From Adiantum capillus-veneris (taxonomy: Eukaryota > Streptophyta > Polypodiopsida > Polypodiales > Pteridaceae), in contig CM043944.1 of assembly GCA_014529385.2 (NCBI GenBank), positions 77,827,884 through 77,891,883 on the forward strand: a stretch of DNA of 64,000 bases, in the 5' to 3' direction. This document shows positions 34,281-46,984 of this stretch, in pieces. Positions within the stretch are counted from its first letter, which is position 1. Each line of letters begins with the position of its first letter. Below the pieces are notes generated by a model. The model saw nothing but the letters and a program-made list of their open reading frames with translations. It was not told where the DNA came from and did no database searches. The position numbers and the translations under genes are program-made.

Positions 34281-36577
34281 TTAGTCAAGCTGACTAGACC
34301 ATCCTCCAATTACCTGTCGTATGAAGTGGTACCACACATCTATGTGTTTGGTACGCGCATGAAACATGGCATTTTTGGCTAAATAGACAGCACTCTGGCT
34401 ATCACAACCCAACACGGGTGTATAAGCAGGCATGCCAAGTTTTTTTGCAAGTCTGCCCAACCAAATGGCCTCTTTTGAAGCCTCTGTGGCTGAAATATAT
34501 TCAGCCTCACTAGTACTCAATGCCACAATTTTCTGTAACCTAGAACACCAAGAGACTGCACCACCAGCAATGGCAAATACATATCCACTGGTAGATTTCC
34601 TGGTATCCATGTCACTTGCCATGTCTCCATCACAATATCCTTGCAACTTTAAGTCACTTTTGCCATAACAGGTACACTTTGATTGTGTACCTTTCAAATA
34701 TCTCAGAATGCATTTGATAGTTTCCCAATGCACTTTGCCACGATTCGACATGTATCGACTAACAACTCCCACTGCATAAGCAATGTCGGGACGAGTGGCA
34801 ACCATGGCATACATAAGAGAACCACAAGCTGATGCATAAGGGATTCCCTTCATTGCTTTCAATGCCACCTCATCCTTTGGGCAATCTGCTTTGCTAAGCT
34901 TAGTGTATGGAGGTAAAGGTACTCCAAGAGGCTTAGCATCAGCCATATTAAACCTGTCGAGTACTTTTGCAATGTGCCTTTCTTGAGATAAAAACAGCAA
35001 TTTCAGCTTTCTATCTCTTTTAATACGCATGCCCAAAATATGCTCTGCATCACCCAAATCCTTCATAGCAAATGTTGAATTTAGCTTACGTTTCAGAGCA
35101 TCAAGACTAGTCTTATGTTTCCCGGCAAGCAGCATGTCATCAACATAGAGAACAAGTATGATGGGACTACCATCTTCATCCCTTTTCGTATACAAACAAT
35201 GATCTGCATGGCTGCGTTTAAAGCCTTGAGACAGCATAAAAGTGTCAAACTTCTTATACCACTGCCGTGATGATTGTCTCAAACCACACAGAGCCCTTTT
35301 CAGTTTGCAAACAAGTTCCTCACGTGTAGGAACTACAAAACCTTCAGGTTGTTTCATGTATATGTCCTCTTCAATGTCACCGTGCAAAAACGTTGTCTTT
35401 ACATCCATTTGATTCAATTCCAAATCAAGCACCGCAACGAGAGCAAAAAGAAAACGTAAAGTTGTAAGCTTTACAACGGGAGAAAAGATTTCTTGGAAAT
35501 TAATTCCTTCTTTCTGTGCATATCCTTTTGCAACCAATCTTGCCTTGTACTTGGGTTTTTCATCCACAATCTTAATCTTGTATACCCATTTGTTAGGAAG
35601 AGCCTTTCTCCCTTTAGGCAATGGCACTAGATCCCAAGTATCATTTGCATACAAAGATTTCATTTCCTCTTGCATTGCAAGCTCCCACTTACTGCTTGAC
35701 TCACATGTCTTTGCCTCTTTATACGTAAGAGGCTCTCCCTCATCTGTCAACATAATGTAATGCAAAGAGGGATCATATCTACTCACAGTCCGTCTTGGAC
35801 GAGTAGACCGCCTCACCCAATGATCCACATTATCCGGTAATGGGTCTACATCAGGTGGTAAAATAAAATCATCAACAATGGACTGTTGTACATCATTTTC
35901 AGCACCATTTTCAGCATTGTTTCGTGGCCCTTCAGGAGCCTCAATTTGCTGTCCAATATCATATGGCTCAAACACCACTGGATCATCTACATTTTCAGCC
36001 ATATGTGGTGCATCCTGAGGGTCAAAAATAGACCTAACAGGTGGCTGGTCATCTTGAAATTTGACCCTTTTATGGTCATGCTTTGAGGCACAATTGTTTT
36101 GAAGCAACCTTGCCTCATTAAAAACAACATCCCGGCTGCGTACAACCCTTTTGAGCTGAGGTAACCAAATCCTGTAACCCATTTCGCCTTCTTCACCATA
36201 TCCCATGAAAAGGCCTTTATGGATTTGGCATCTAGTTTACCCCTCAACTCGGGTCTGACATGCACAAAAGCTTCGCAACCAAAAATGTGTAAGTGATCAT
36301 ATGAAGCAGGCTTGCCAGACCAAACCTCTTCAAGGATGTCACCTTTCAAAGACATGTGAGGGGATCGATTGCATATATGCACTGCAGTTTTCAAAGCTTC
36401 TCCCCCAAAATCCATGAGAGAGATTAGCTGTGGACACATGCATCTCACCCTCTCACAAAGTGTTCTATTGAATCTTTCAGCCACACCATTAGAAGAGGGG
36501 TGGCACAGTAAGCTCCCTCTTAATGCCCAAATTTTCACAAAATTTGTTAAATTCAACACTTGTGAACTCCCTCCCAC
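34281..36577 (-). pseudogene. Copia III integrase C-terminus, reverse transcriptase and RNase H
   Basis: Integrase with SSNGVAERFNRT (third catalytic residue) at 35987-36577. A 641-residue open frame (34281-36206) follows: reverse transcriptase with WKLA-type start, LVAKGYAQKEGINF, YGLRQSS-type block and YVDDMLLAGK (about 35140), then RNase H with TSEAEYISATEA, DSQSAVYLAKN and HARTKHIDVW. A frameshift near 34300 removes the last 35 or so residues. This is the longest intact pol segment of the element. Confidence 0.9.
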
Positions 36578-38370
36578 TGTCTGTACGCAAGCATTTTAGC
36601 TTTCTATCTGTTTGGGTGGTCACAAATGCATGCAATCTCGTAAACCCAGCAAAGGCTTCATCCTTAGATTTAAGCAAATAAACCCAATTTTTTCTAGAAT
36701 GATCATCAACAAAGGAGACAAAATAGCATGCACCTCCCATAGACTTAGTAGGCATGCTACATACATCAGAATGTACAAGATCAAGCACACAAGATTTACG
36801 AGAGACACCACAGTAATAAGAACGCTTCACTTGCTTGCCATATTGACATTCGTTACAAAAGTCAAGCTTTGTGCCTTTAGCATCAAGCTTGTTTAAAGTA
36901 CAAAGTTTAGAAAGGCCCTTTTGGCTTATATGGCCAAGCCTCTTGTGCCACAACTCCATGTGAGAGTTAATTTCAGCCAATGCAATAAACTTGCCCAGCA
37001 CGGCCTTTCCATGCATGCAGTAAAGCGTCCCTTTCTTTATGCCCTTTACAAATCATCCTTGAGCCTTTAGTCATTTTCCATGATCCTCTCTCAAACAAGA
37101 TGTTGTAACCATGCATATCCATCTGACCAACAGAAAGCAGACTCTTCTTGATTCTCGGCACATATCTAACATCATGCAAGACAAGCTCATTTGTGCCATC
37201 TATGGAGAGATGCACAGTGCCAATACCCTCAATGGAACACGCACGATTGTTTCCAAGGTATACATGGCCACGCTTGCCTGCATCAAAAGTAGAGAAACAC
37301 TCCTTGATAGGAGTCACATGAAATGAAGCACCGGAATCAACAATCCAAGTCTGGGATAATGCATCATTGACAGTCAACAAAGCATCAATAAGATCACTCT
37401 TGGTAATCTGCATGTCCTGTGAATGAACATTAAGAGAGGCATCAATGTCATAAGCATCATCATCTGACAAAGTGGCACATAAGATGTCCTCTACATCACA
37501 CTAGAAGCCACATTGGCCTTCTCTTTGTCCTTTGAGCTATCCTGTGCATCTGCCTTGACTTCCTTCTTCTCTTTCTTTTTGTCTCCGCCATTCTTTTTCC
37601 GTTCTAACTCGGCTTTGTAGTACCTACAATCGGGTTTCTTGTGACCTTTCCTGCCACACTAATAGCAAGTCACATCACCCTTGCCTTTGCTGGCATTTCC
37701 CCTTTCCTTACTCTTACTCTTACTCCTTTGTGCATAGGCATTCTTCTTTTCTATCCTGCCTCTAACCATGTTGGCAGAGCTGCCTCCCTCTCCACTTGCT
37801 TTCCTCCTGATTTTCTCATTCAAGATAGAACCCCTAACACCATCAAAGGTCAAATTGGGGTTATTGGACAATGAAACCACCAATGTTTCCCATGACTCAG
37901 GTAAGGTCATAAGAAAGAAGATAGTTTTCAGCTTATCATCAAAAGGGGGCAAGCCTGAATCCTGTAACTGCGACAAAGTACCTGCGAACAACGACAAGTG
38001 CTCTGCAGCGCTCTTGGACTCATCTAGTTGCATGCCAACAAGTTTTCGCATCAAATGTACTTGGTTGACAGGCGTTGTATTCTCATACATTCCCTTTAAC
38101 TTCTCCCACACATCAAAAGCACTTAGTGAGACCTTTCACATCAATGACTGTCTCATTGGTCACGGCCATTTTAATGTATGTAACAGCCTTCCTGTTCAAG
38201 CTAACCCATGCTTCATCCGTCATATTCTGTGGCTTAACCTGTTCAAGTGCCCCTTCACAATCCTTAAGAAATAGAATTCCCTGAATCCTGTCTTTCCAAA
38301 GGTCGAAGCCTGTTCCATCGAACCTCCTAATCTCGAGGAGATTCTTCACGTTCGAAGAAGATGAGGCCAT
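36489..38370 (-). pseudogene. Copia III gag, protease and integrase N-terminal part
   Basis: Gag starts at ATG 38370 (MASSSSNVKNLLEIRRF). A frameshift near 38112 splits gag. The zinc knuckle near 37655 reads CY-stop-CGRKGHKKPDC, with a TAG inside the first Cys pair. Protease with WIVDSGASFHVT (about 37350). Integrase zinc finger and first catalytic blocks (LWHKRLGHIS, CNECQYGKQ, LVHSDVC, RTDSGREF) at 36489-37016. Other stops lie near 37500 and at the 37016 overlap. Confidence 0.88.
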
Positions 38371-39121
38371 AGTTGCACGAATAAGAGGGCTAATACGCTG
38401 AATTTTTGGGCAAAATGCACAAAAACCGGAGTATAGCCTCACAGAGATGTACATTGCAGCTCCAAATGGTCACAGGAGCAATTTGGGGCAAAATAGATCG
38501 ATTTGGGCACAGAAATCAATTTCTGAAATTTATGCGAAAGAAATTTCAACGAGCAAATTTGTGCTCGAAAACAACAAATTTAGTTGTTTTTAGCCTCACA
38601 GATCATACATAAAGCTAATACACAACCTTTAGAAGCATGTAAGAGCAAAAGCCCCAATTTGTAGTATCAAAATTACATGAAATTAGCCACAAATGGTCAT
38701 ACATAACCAAAATTTGTCGATCGTGAGTAGATTGCATCAATTTGCACTTTCCCCAATGTAGTCACATCATAAAAACACTTGCAAAAACCTGCGTAAATCT
38801 GAAATTTGCTGAAAACACCTGTTTTAGGACCTGTTTTTCGGCAATTTCAGTGTTTTCGGGCAGCGGAAACTTAGCAAAAGTGTTCCCACACCTTAATACA
38901 TCATTTGCAAAACCTGTATTTTGCTATCATAACCTGTAATTTGCTGATTTTGACCTAATTTCAGCCTGTTTTAGGTCAGTTTCACTTGTCGGGAGCTCTG
39001 TGTCTGGGGACGAGTCCTTTGGCGATGAAATTACAAAATCTCGCGTGAAAGTTGACCTTCTTGGCTGAAAATCAGCGTTTGCAGGTTTGGGAGCAAACCC
39101 TAATTGGGCTCTGATACCAGT

Positions 39122-39398
39122 TGATGAGCGCGCGGCGGTGTGTACAAATGATAGAGCACGCGAAGATGTGCAGGCCTTGAGGCTTGAAGCGAGGCACTGT
39201 GCTACAGAAGGGAAGCGCTAGCAGAACGAAGAGGGAGAGAGAGAGAGCTCACGTTTTTGGGGAAAACTTAATAAGTGAGTTTTGGGTTTTCCCACTTTTA
39301 TTATAAGTGACCTTTAAAAAATATGTCCAAGCTCAATATAAACCTGGACAAAGTATAAAAATGTACAAAAAGGGGTTATTTAGGCCTTTAACCCGACA
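39122..39398 (-). repeat. Copia III 5' LTR
   Basis: 277 bp. The plus strand reads TGATGAGCGCGCGG ... CCCGACA, adjacent to the primer site. Confidence 0.94.
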
Positions 39399-39403
39399 GA
39401 TCT

Positions 39404-40724
39404 CGGCCACAAACAGTCTCGCTAAGTGATCCGGCTTGACTGTCTTCTTCATTGGAATGAAATGAGCCTGTTTGCTAAATCTGTCAATAACAATCCAGAT
39501 ACCATCGTGACCACTCTGTGTTCTCGGGAGATCAAAAATGAAATCCATTGCAATACTTTCCCAAGGGCAGGTCGGTATGGGTAAAGGCTATAGCAATCCC
39601 AGTGCCTTATGCCTATCAAACTTGACCTTCTGGCATACTAAGCAACTGCGCACAAACTCTTCCACATCCTTTTTGAGTCTCCGCCAATAGAAGTATCTCT
39701 CTATCCCTTTCATGGTGGTAGCAATGCCGCGGTGACCCGTAAAAGGTAGACAGTGGCATTCAGTCATAACCTTTTCCCTCAACGGTTGTGTAACGCACAA
39801 CATGGTTTTTCTCATCCAGTAGCCTTCCCGAATGGAGTATCCTGCTATTGTCTCCCCATCCCATATCCCTGTGAAAACGTCTGCAAAATCTGTATCTATG
39901 GCATACTGGTCGACCATATCCTCGAAGCTCCTATGATGTATCGCGGAAATAGCCAGAATTAACGGTTTTCGAGACAAAGCATCTGCCACCACATTCTTCT
40001 CTCCATGCACATGGACAATCTGGAAGTGAAATTGTGACAAGATGTTCGCCCACCGCATCTGCTTTTCCGAAAGCTGCTTCTATGACAAGAAGTAGTGCAA
40101 ACTCTGATGGTCTGTAAAGACAGTAAAATCCGCTCCGAGTAGGTAATGCCGCCACTAAGTAAGAGCATGGATAACCGCCAAAAGCTCTTTCTCATAAATC
40201 TGTGCTGTCATCTCCGGCCTTGAGAACAATCGGCTCTCGTAAGCAATGACATGGCCTTCTTGCATTAAGACCGCACCCTGACTACGACCACAAGCATCAC
40301 AAATATACTTCAAATGACTTCTGCAAGTCCAACAAAGTCAAAACTGGTCCTGTAGTCAATTTCTCTTTCAATGTCTGAAAGGATGTCACCTCTGTGGATC
40401 CCCACGAGAAAGGGACTCCTTTCTGTGTCAAGATACGCAAAGGGGAAGCAACCTTTGCAAACTTTCGAATAACCGCCTGTAGTACGAACACAGTCCCAAG
40501 AAGCTTCTAACTTCATGGACATTCTTCAAATCGGGCAAATCACGTATAGTCTCTATCTTGGCCGGATCCATTTGCACTCCTGCCTGCTGAGACAATGTGT
40601 CCCAAAAAGTATATCTCTGGTAGGAAAAATTCACTTTTCTTTGCATTAATCATTAACTTGTGATCTTGTAATGCCTGAAAGACCTGAAGCAGATGATCTC
40701 TGTGTTCCGCCTCATTCTTGGAGA
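39404..40724 (-). pseudogene. Gypsy 1 C-terminal reverse transcriptase, RNase H and integrase N-terminus
   Basis: Continues from the Copia IV junction: FLGLCSYYRRLF-type connection (40428-40646), RNase H pieces with KEKLTTGPVLTL and ENVVADALSRKP-like text (about 40010), then the integrase zinc finger (CHCLPFTGHRG ... CLVCQKVK) and the first catalytic block [18 protein letters not shown] (39548 downwards) up to the Copia III junction. Frameshifts and stops are frequent between 40060 and 40500. Confidence 0.86.
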
Positions 40725-40729
40725 AAACA

Positions 40730-40954
40730 TGTTACCATATACATGTGGTAGTGATGTGTGTGAACACACTAGGACCGCCGGGGCATTTTTTCCCTCTTTA
40801 GGAGGTTTTTTCCCCCGTGCATTGTATATACGCCCATCACTCTAGGGCTATCCATCTTTCCATTGCACACTAAGTAACACACTCTCTATTGTGTGCCTTG
40901 AGCTTCCTTCGTCTTCTCCAAGCTGTGTGTTTCTCTGCAACCCTAATTCCAACA
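40730..40954 (+). repeat. Copia IV 5' LTR
   Basis: 225 bp, TGTTACCATATACATG ... CCAACA, two substitutions from the 3' copy. Confidence 0.97.
40825..40830 (+). promoter_or_regulatory. Candidate TATA box of the Copia IV LTR
   Basis: TATATA within GCATTGTATATACGCCC about 95 bp into the LTR. It is conserved in the 3' LTR and partly decayed in Copia I. Position fits a U3 promoter; no experimental support. Confidence 0.4.
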
Positions 40955-41316
40955 ATTGGTATCAGAGCAGGTCACATCCTCCCGGGCTTAGTCGCCAGCT
41001 GCTCCAGCACACGCCTGCTCACTTTCTCCGATTTCAGTGAGCTTTGGCGAGCGTTCGCAGGTCGACAAATATTTTGGGTGGGCTCGAAGAGCTATGTCTG
41101 CTCAGAATTTTGATTTGGGCTCATTTCGGCCTCCGTTTCCACTACGGGCAGTACTGCACAGGCTATTTCGTCATTTTGTGCAGATTTTCTGTCATTGCCG
41201 TTTTCTGCATAACAGGTGCCTTATAGTCTTCTACGGTTTGTGCTATATAGCACAAGTTGTTCCCGCTCCATTTCTCCTATTTTCGGGCAGTTTTCACATC
41301 AGGTGCAGCATTTACC

Positions 41317-44300
41317 ATGGCTGACAACAACAACACAGATGTGTTCAAGATGTTTGCTGCTGAGGACAGGTTGGATGGGGACAACTACCCTATGTGGGCT
41401 TATATGATGCAACATGTTCTTGTGTCAAAAGGTGTCTGGAACATTGTGCAGGGCATTGATGTACGTCCTGGTTCTGAAGATGTAGGCGATGTTGAGGATG
41501 TTGCAGGTCTTGCTGCAAGGATTGCAACTGTTAGAGTTGTTTTGCCTACGGCAGAACAAGCTCGTTGGGATGTTAAGGATGCGCAGGCTCATGCATTGAT
41601 TGCGTTGTCTGTGAAGCGCACCATTATTCCTCACATCCGTTCAGCAAAATCTGCAAAAAAGGCTTGGGATATTCTAGCAGGTCTTTATGCAAGCCGCAAT
41701 GAGGCTAAAATTGCTTTGCTGCGTAAAGAGCTAGAGTCGAAGATTATGCATGAGGAAGATGATATGGACACTTTTCTTGCTAGTGTCAAGGATATCAATG
41801 AGCAACTCATTTCTGCAGGTGAAGTCATTTCGGACAGTTCCCTTGTGCAGACTGTTCTTGATGCCTTACCAGATTCCTACCAGACTTTTGCTAGTACTTG
41901 GAGACTCATGACCCAAGGAAATCCTGAAGTTGTCAAGTTTGATGCATTATGCACATTGCTGTTGCAAGAGTCACTTTCTAGAAAAAACAGGACTAGGCAG
42001 CGTGCAGTTGAACAGGATTTTATTGCTTCTCAAAGAAAGGGTGGTAACAGTAATGCAGCCACTTCTTATGGTTCTGCTGCGAGTGGCAAAAATTCTGTTC
42101 CTAATGCTTCTGGTGGCAGCACTTCGTCTGGCAATTCTGGTGATAAGGGCAAAAAGAAGATGCGTTGCCATTATTGTAAAGCCAATGATCACTTGATCAA
42201 GTCGTGTCCTAAGTTGAAGGCCAAAGAGGCTAAGAAGAAAGAGGGTGGTTCCACTGCAAATGCTGGTTCCACTACAAATGCAGCCATTGTTGAGTCTTCT
42301 GTGAAAGGAGATTGTGATGCTGATGTTGATGTAGAATGGGCTTTTAGCGCAGAGTGCACTTACAATCCTGCTGTCCATGATGCATGCTTGTCAGTTGCTG
42401 CAGATTCACATGTGTGGTATTTCGACAGTGGTGCTACAAAGCACATTACCTCACATCGTGAATTGTTTACCTCTCTCGGGTCTGTCCCTCATGGGAATTC
42501 AGTCACTTGTGCCAACAACGCCTCTTATCCAGTTCAGGGAGTTGGAAAGATTGTGCTCACTGCTGCTAATGGCAGTTCCTTCACACTTGTTGATGCACTT
42601 TATGTACCTGGGATCAAGAAGAATCTCTTGTCTGTATCCGCACTTGCTAGACTTGGACTTGTAGTCAAATTTGTGGATGACAGATGTATTGTTCATGATC
42701 TCAGTTTTGGTGATGAAATTGTTGCATCTGGGCTTTTGTGTCGTGGGCTGTATAAGCTCACTTTACATGACAAGTGTGGACAAAATTTTGCAAATGCTGT
42801 TGCAGATTCAAGCGCTATTTCAGATGCAAAACTTTGGCATGCACGTTTTGGTCATCTGAATTTTGTCAGTTTGCTGCGTTTGCAAAAATCTGATATGGTT
42901 GCTTCTTTGCCGCCTCTTGAAGCACCTGTCAAACATGTTTGTGAAGGCTGTATTCTGGGTAAAATGCAGCGTTCTAAGTTTCCAAAGGATGGTTCAGTTA
43001 GGGCCACATGCAGGTTGCAGCTTGTGCATAGTGATGTTTGTGGGCCCATGCAAACTCCGTCCTTGGGCAATTACCTGTACTTCGTGACTTTCATTGATGA
43101 TTACTCCAAGCATGCATGGGTATTTCCGCTTAAAGCGAAGTCCGAAGTTTTTATGTGCTTCAAACAATTTTTGGCTATGGCTGAAAATGTCTCGAAATGT
43201 ACTATGGGCACCCTCCGTTCCGATCGAGGGGGGGAGTATATGTCTCATGAATTTAATGCATTTCTGGCTAGTCGTGGGATAAAACACCAATGTACAGTGC
43301 CTTATACACCTCAGCAAAATGGTGTTGCTGAGAGGAAAAACAGGTCACTAATGGAAATGGCACGATGTATGGTCAAAAGTCAAGCTTTGCCGCATTCTTT
43401 TTGGCTTGAGGCCATCATGTGTGCCACTTATGTACTTAACAGGTGTCCTACGAAAGCTTTGCAGTCTATTACTCCATATGAAGCATGGCATGATAGAAAG
43501 CCTTCTATTGAGCACATGCGTGTTTTTGGCTGTTTGGCATATGCTTTGGTGCCACAAGTGCAGCGCAGAAAATTGGATGATAAGGCTGTCAAATGTATTT
43601 TTGTTGGTTATAGTGCTGAAAGCAAAGGTTACAGGTTGTATCATCCGCAAACAAAATGTATTCTGGTTTCACGGGATGTAGTGTTTGTGGAAGATTCTGT
43701 TCAGCCCTTGCTGTCATGTACCAGAGACAGTAATGTAAGCTCACAGGACATTTATGACACTTTGTTGCCTCTTTTCAGTGGTGGAAATACGAATGTAAGT
43801 TCCAATGAGGCAAATGTACAGCCTATGGGGGTTTCTGAAAATGTTTTAGATCAGCCCATTACTGATGCAGATGTACATGATGTACTTGATGAGGAAAGGG
43901 CTGAAAATGAGCAGGCTAGAGGTATGCCAAAATGGCTGGTGCACACTTTGCGTGACAGTAAATTGGATGCACCTTTGTCTAGTCGTACTCGTTCAGGCTC
44001 TCGCCATGCATCTTATGCATCAGATTGTTATGCTTTGGCTGTGTCTAGCTTACATGATGTTGAGGAGCCTCTGACTTTTAATGAAGCACAGAATTCAGAA
44101 AATTGGATTGCTGCCATGCAATCAGAATATAATGCACTTATAGAAAATGACACATGGACTTTATGTAATTTGCCTCCTGGGAAAAAGGCCATTGGTACGA
44201 AGTGGGTTTACAAGTTGAAACGCAAGCGGAATGGTGAGATCTCCATAAGGCTCGACTTGTTGCAAAGGGTTATGCACAGCAAAAAGGCATAGATTATGAA

Positions 44301-45599
44301 GAAACTTTTGCTCCCACTTGTCGTATGACTACTGTGCCTTTTCTATGTGCATTGGCAGCTCATTTTGGTTGGGATGTACATCAATCAGACATTGTTACTG
44401 CTTTCTTGAATGGTGACATATTTGAGGAAGTTTATGTAACGCAGCCTCGCGGTTTTGTCATAAAAGGACAAGAGGACAAAGTGTGCAAATGTAAGAAGGC
44501 TTTGTATGGGTTGAAGCAATCTCCTCGTGCTTGGTATGAGAAAGCTGACACTCATTTGGTTAAACGAGGCTTTCGTAACAGTCCAACAGAAAGCACATTG
44601 TATGTAAAGCGTGAGGATGATGTATTTCTCATTGTGGTTCTTTATGTTGATGATTTGATGATCACTGGACCAAATGAGAGACATATTGCTGAATTTAAGG
44701 CTGATTTGAATGCTACTTTCAAGATGAAAGATTTGGGGCTGTTGCATCATTACTTGGGTATACAGTTTAAGCAGTGTGATGGTGGTATTGCCTTGTGTCA
44801 GAAAAGTTACATAGAGACATTGCTATGTAAGTTTGGACTTGAGGATTGCAAACCTATTGCCACTCCCATGGAAACAGGTTTGAAGTTTAGTCTACATGAT
44901 GCTGGCGATCCTGCTGATGTCACTCTTTACCAAACTGCTGTTGGCTGCCTCATTTATGTATGCAACACGAGGCCAGATATTCAGTTTGCAGTCTCGCAGG
45001 TCAGTAGATTTATGCATAGCCCAGGGTCTAAGCATTGGCAGGCTGTCAAGAGGATTTTCCGCTACCTTAGTGGCACTTTACATCTTGGCTTGTTTTATCC
45101 CAAGGGGGGATCATTGCCGCCAGACTTACATGCTTTTTCGGACTCAGATTGGGCTGGTTGTTTTGACACGCGAGTGTCCACAAGTGGTTTTTGTTTCATG
45201 CTTGGCAGTTCATGTATATCATGGTTGAGCAAGAAGCAACCTACTGTGGCCACTTCGAGTTGTGAGGCTGAGTACAGGGCAGTCTTCACAGCTACGGTTG
45301 AGTGTGTATGGCTCAGACGCCTTATGGCTGACTTGGGTGTTGGACAGGACACTACCAACACTATCTACACTGACAGTCAGAGCGCATTGGCAGTTGCGAG
45401 GAACCCAGTTTTTCATGCTCGCACAAAGCACATTGAGGTGCATTACCACTATGTCAGGGAGAGGCTCTCAGCAGGAGAGATCAGCTTGGCTTATGTGCCA
45501 ACACAGGACAACCTTGCAAATCTTTTCACAAAGGCATTGTCTCATGAGAAGCTTGAAGCTTTCCGCAAAGCTTTGGGCTTACTCCCCTTTGTGGACTGA
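41317..45599 (+). pseudogene. Copia IV gag-pol polyprotein with one frameshift
   Basis: ATG 41317 (MADNNNTDVFKMFAAEDRLD) is chosen over the upstream 41257 start because it begins conserved gag sequence. Gag; zinc knuckle CHYCKANDHLIKSC (about 42166); protease with YFDSGATKHIT; integrase with HARFGHLN, HSDVCGPM, RSDRGGEYM and NGVAERKNR; reverse transcriptase with YGLKQSPRAWYE and YVDDLMITG (about 44645); RNase H with CEAEYRAV, DSQSALAVARNP and HARTKHIEVHYHYVRE; tail DNLANLFTKAL. A net one-base loss (or two-base gain) near 44230-44243 shifts the frame before the reverse transcriptase. Otherwise it reads through to TGA at 45597-45599. Confidence 0.95.
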
Positions 45600-45674
45600 T
45601 CCTGTCCTCAGGGCATGGCACTTCCCTTTACTCATGTGCCAGCTCTCGTTCACCGCATCACTCCAGGGGGGATT

Positions 45675-45899
45675 TGTTACCATATACATGTGGTAGTGAT
45701 GTGTGTGAACACACTAGGACCGCCGGGGCATTTTTTCCCTCTTTAGGAGGTTTTTTCCCCCATGCATTGTATATACGCCCATCACTCTAGGGCTATCCAT
45801 CTTTCCACTGCACACTAAGTAACACACTCTCTATTGTGTGCCTTGAGCTTCCTTCGTCTTCTCCAAGCTGTGTGTTTCTCTGCAACCCTAATTCCAACA
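45675..45899 (+). repeat. Copia IV 3' LTR
   Basis: 225 bp, preceded by the purine tract, followed by AAACA. Confidence 0.97.
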
Positions 45900-45904
45900 A
45901 AACA

Positions 45905-46974
45905 AAGATATCATCAAAGAAAGTGCCAACAAATAGCCTGTACTCTCGAAAAATCCTGTCCATCATCCGGTTAAATGTCGCAGGAGCATTGGTTAAGCCA
46001 AAAGGCATCACCAAAAACTCAAATAACCCAAAAGTCGTCCGAAAAGCTGTCTTGTAGACGTCTCCCGGCGCGATCCTGATCTGATGATATCCATTCTTCA
46101 TATCAATCCTGCTAAAGCACGAGGATCCCTGTAACCTGTCGAGTATATCATCGATCCTAGGAATCGGAAGTCTGTTCTTGATGGTGATTTTGTTGAGAGC
46201 TCTATAATCGATGCACATTCTCCAAGATCTGTCTTTCTTCAAAACCAACAACACTGGAGAGCAATACGGTGAAGAACTAGGTTGGACAAGACCCTTTTCC
46301 AAGAGGTCATTCACTTGGTTCATAATCTCTTCATTTTGTGCTCAACTCACACGGTAAGGTGGCTGGCTCGGTGGTGTGCTTCCAGGTATCACATCAATGA
46401 TATGATCTTCAAGACAAGCAGGTGGTAACTCACCTGGTAGGCCTTCTGAGAAGCAATCTGCGTGAGAGTGGAGAAAATCTTGGCGTTCTTTATCAAGTTT
46501 AGACATATTTGTTCTATTCTTATCGCTCAATTCTTTCATAAAGATCGAGTAAACAAACAGACTGGATTTCATTAATTTAGAAATGGCCAAAGCCGATACA
46601 ATAGGGATAGACTCGCCCTTCAATTTAATATCAAGTACAATGGTTCTGCCCTTCTCTGTAGTCAATGTCGCTTTCCTCGCCCGATAATCGACCACGGCGT
46701 TGTTCTTGTGGTACCAGGGAATCCCTAAGAGAACATCACAACCCTCCAAAGGCATTATGAAAAAGTCCTTATGCCCCAAATACCCCTGACAATGCAATCG
46801 AAGTTTGCCAATGACAGGTGTAATGGCTACGTCCCTGCCAGGTGCCGCTAGAACTGCCTCCGCAAGTGGTCCCATCCGATCGGGAGTGATCTCGAGCCGC
46901 GCTGCCAATTCCGGTGAAATGAAGTTGGCCTTGGCTCCTCCATCAAAGAAGATCGGGGCCTCTTGATCTTTCAC
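45905..46974 (-). pseudogene. Gypsy 1 protease and N-terminal reverse transcriptase
   Basis: The protease part (46342-46974) has FFDGGAKANFISPELA: a Gly where the retropepsin motif normally has Ser or Thr (D-S/T-G-A). The fold partner is YLGHKDFFIMPLEGCDVLLG. Then comes reverse transcriptase with [34 protein letters not shown] and TFFDDIFV at the Copia IV junction (45900). The DD of the active site is present. A frame break lies near 46340. Confidence 0.88.
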
Positions 46975-46984
46975 TTTGCCCCAA

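Larger units (their letters stand above)
33849..39398 (-). mobile_element. Copia III: Ty1/copia element nested in Gypsy 1
   Basis: LTRs at 33849-34151 (303 bp, 3' copy) and 39122-39398 (277 bp, 5' copy), flanked by a perfect GATCT duplication (33844-33848, 39399-39403). The primer site TGGTATCAGAGC (minus) is at 39108-39119. The polypurine tract AAGTGGGAGGT lies beside the 3' LTR (about 34152-34162). The LTR length difference includes an extra GAGAGAGCTC block in the 3' copy. Coding regions are complete in order but carry several lesions. It resembles Copia II in RNase H and polypurine sequence (Tork-like, by recall). Confidence 0.95.
40730..45899 (+). mobile_element. Copia IV: young Ty1/copia element nested in Gypsy 1
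   Basis: Two 225-bp LTRs (40730-40954, 45675-45899) differ at only 2 positions (G/A and T/C). A perfect AAACA duplication flanks the element (40725-40729, 45900-45904). The primer site TGGTATCAGAGC is at 40957-40968 and the polypurine tract CAGGGGGGAT ends just before the 3' LTR. A TATATA box-like motif lies in the LTR at 40825-40830. One long gag-pol frame has a single frameshift. Copia I is an older relative. Confidence 0.97.
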
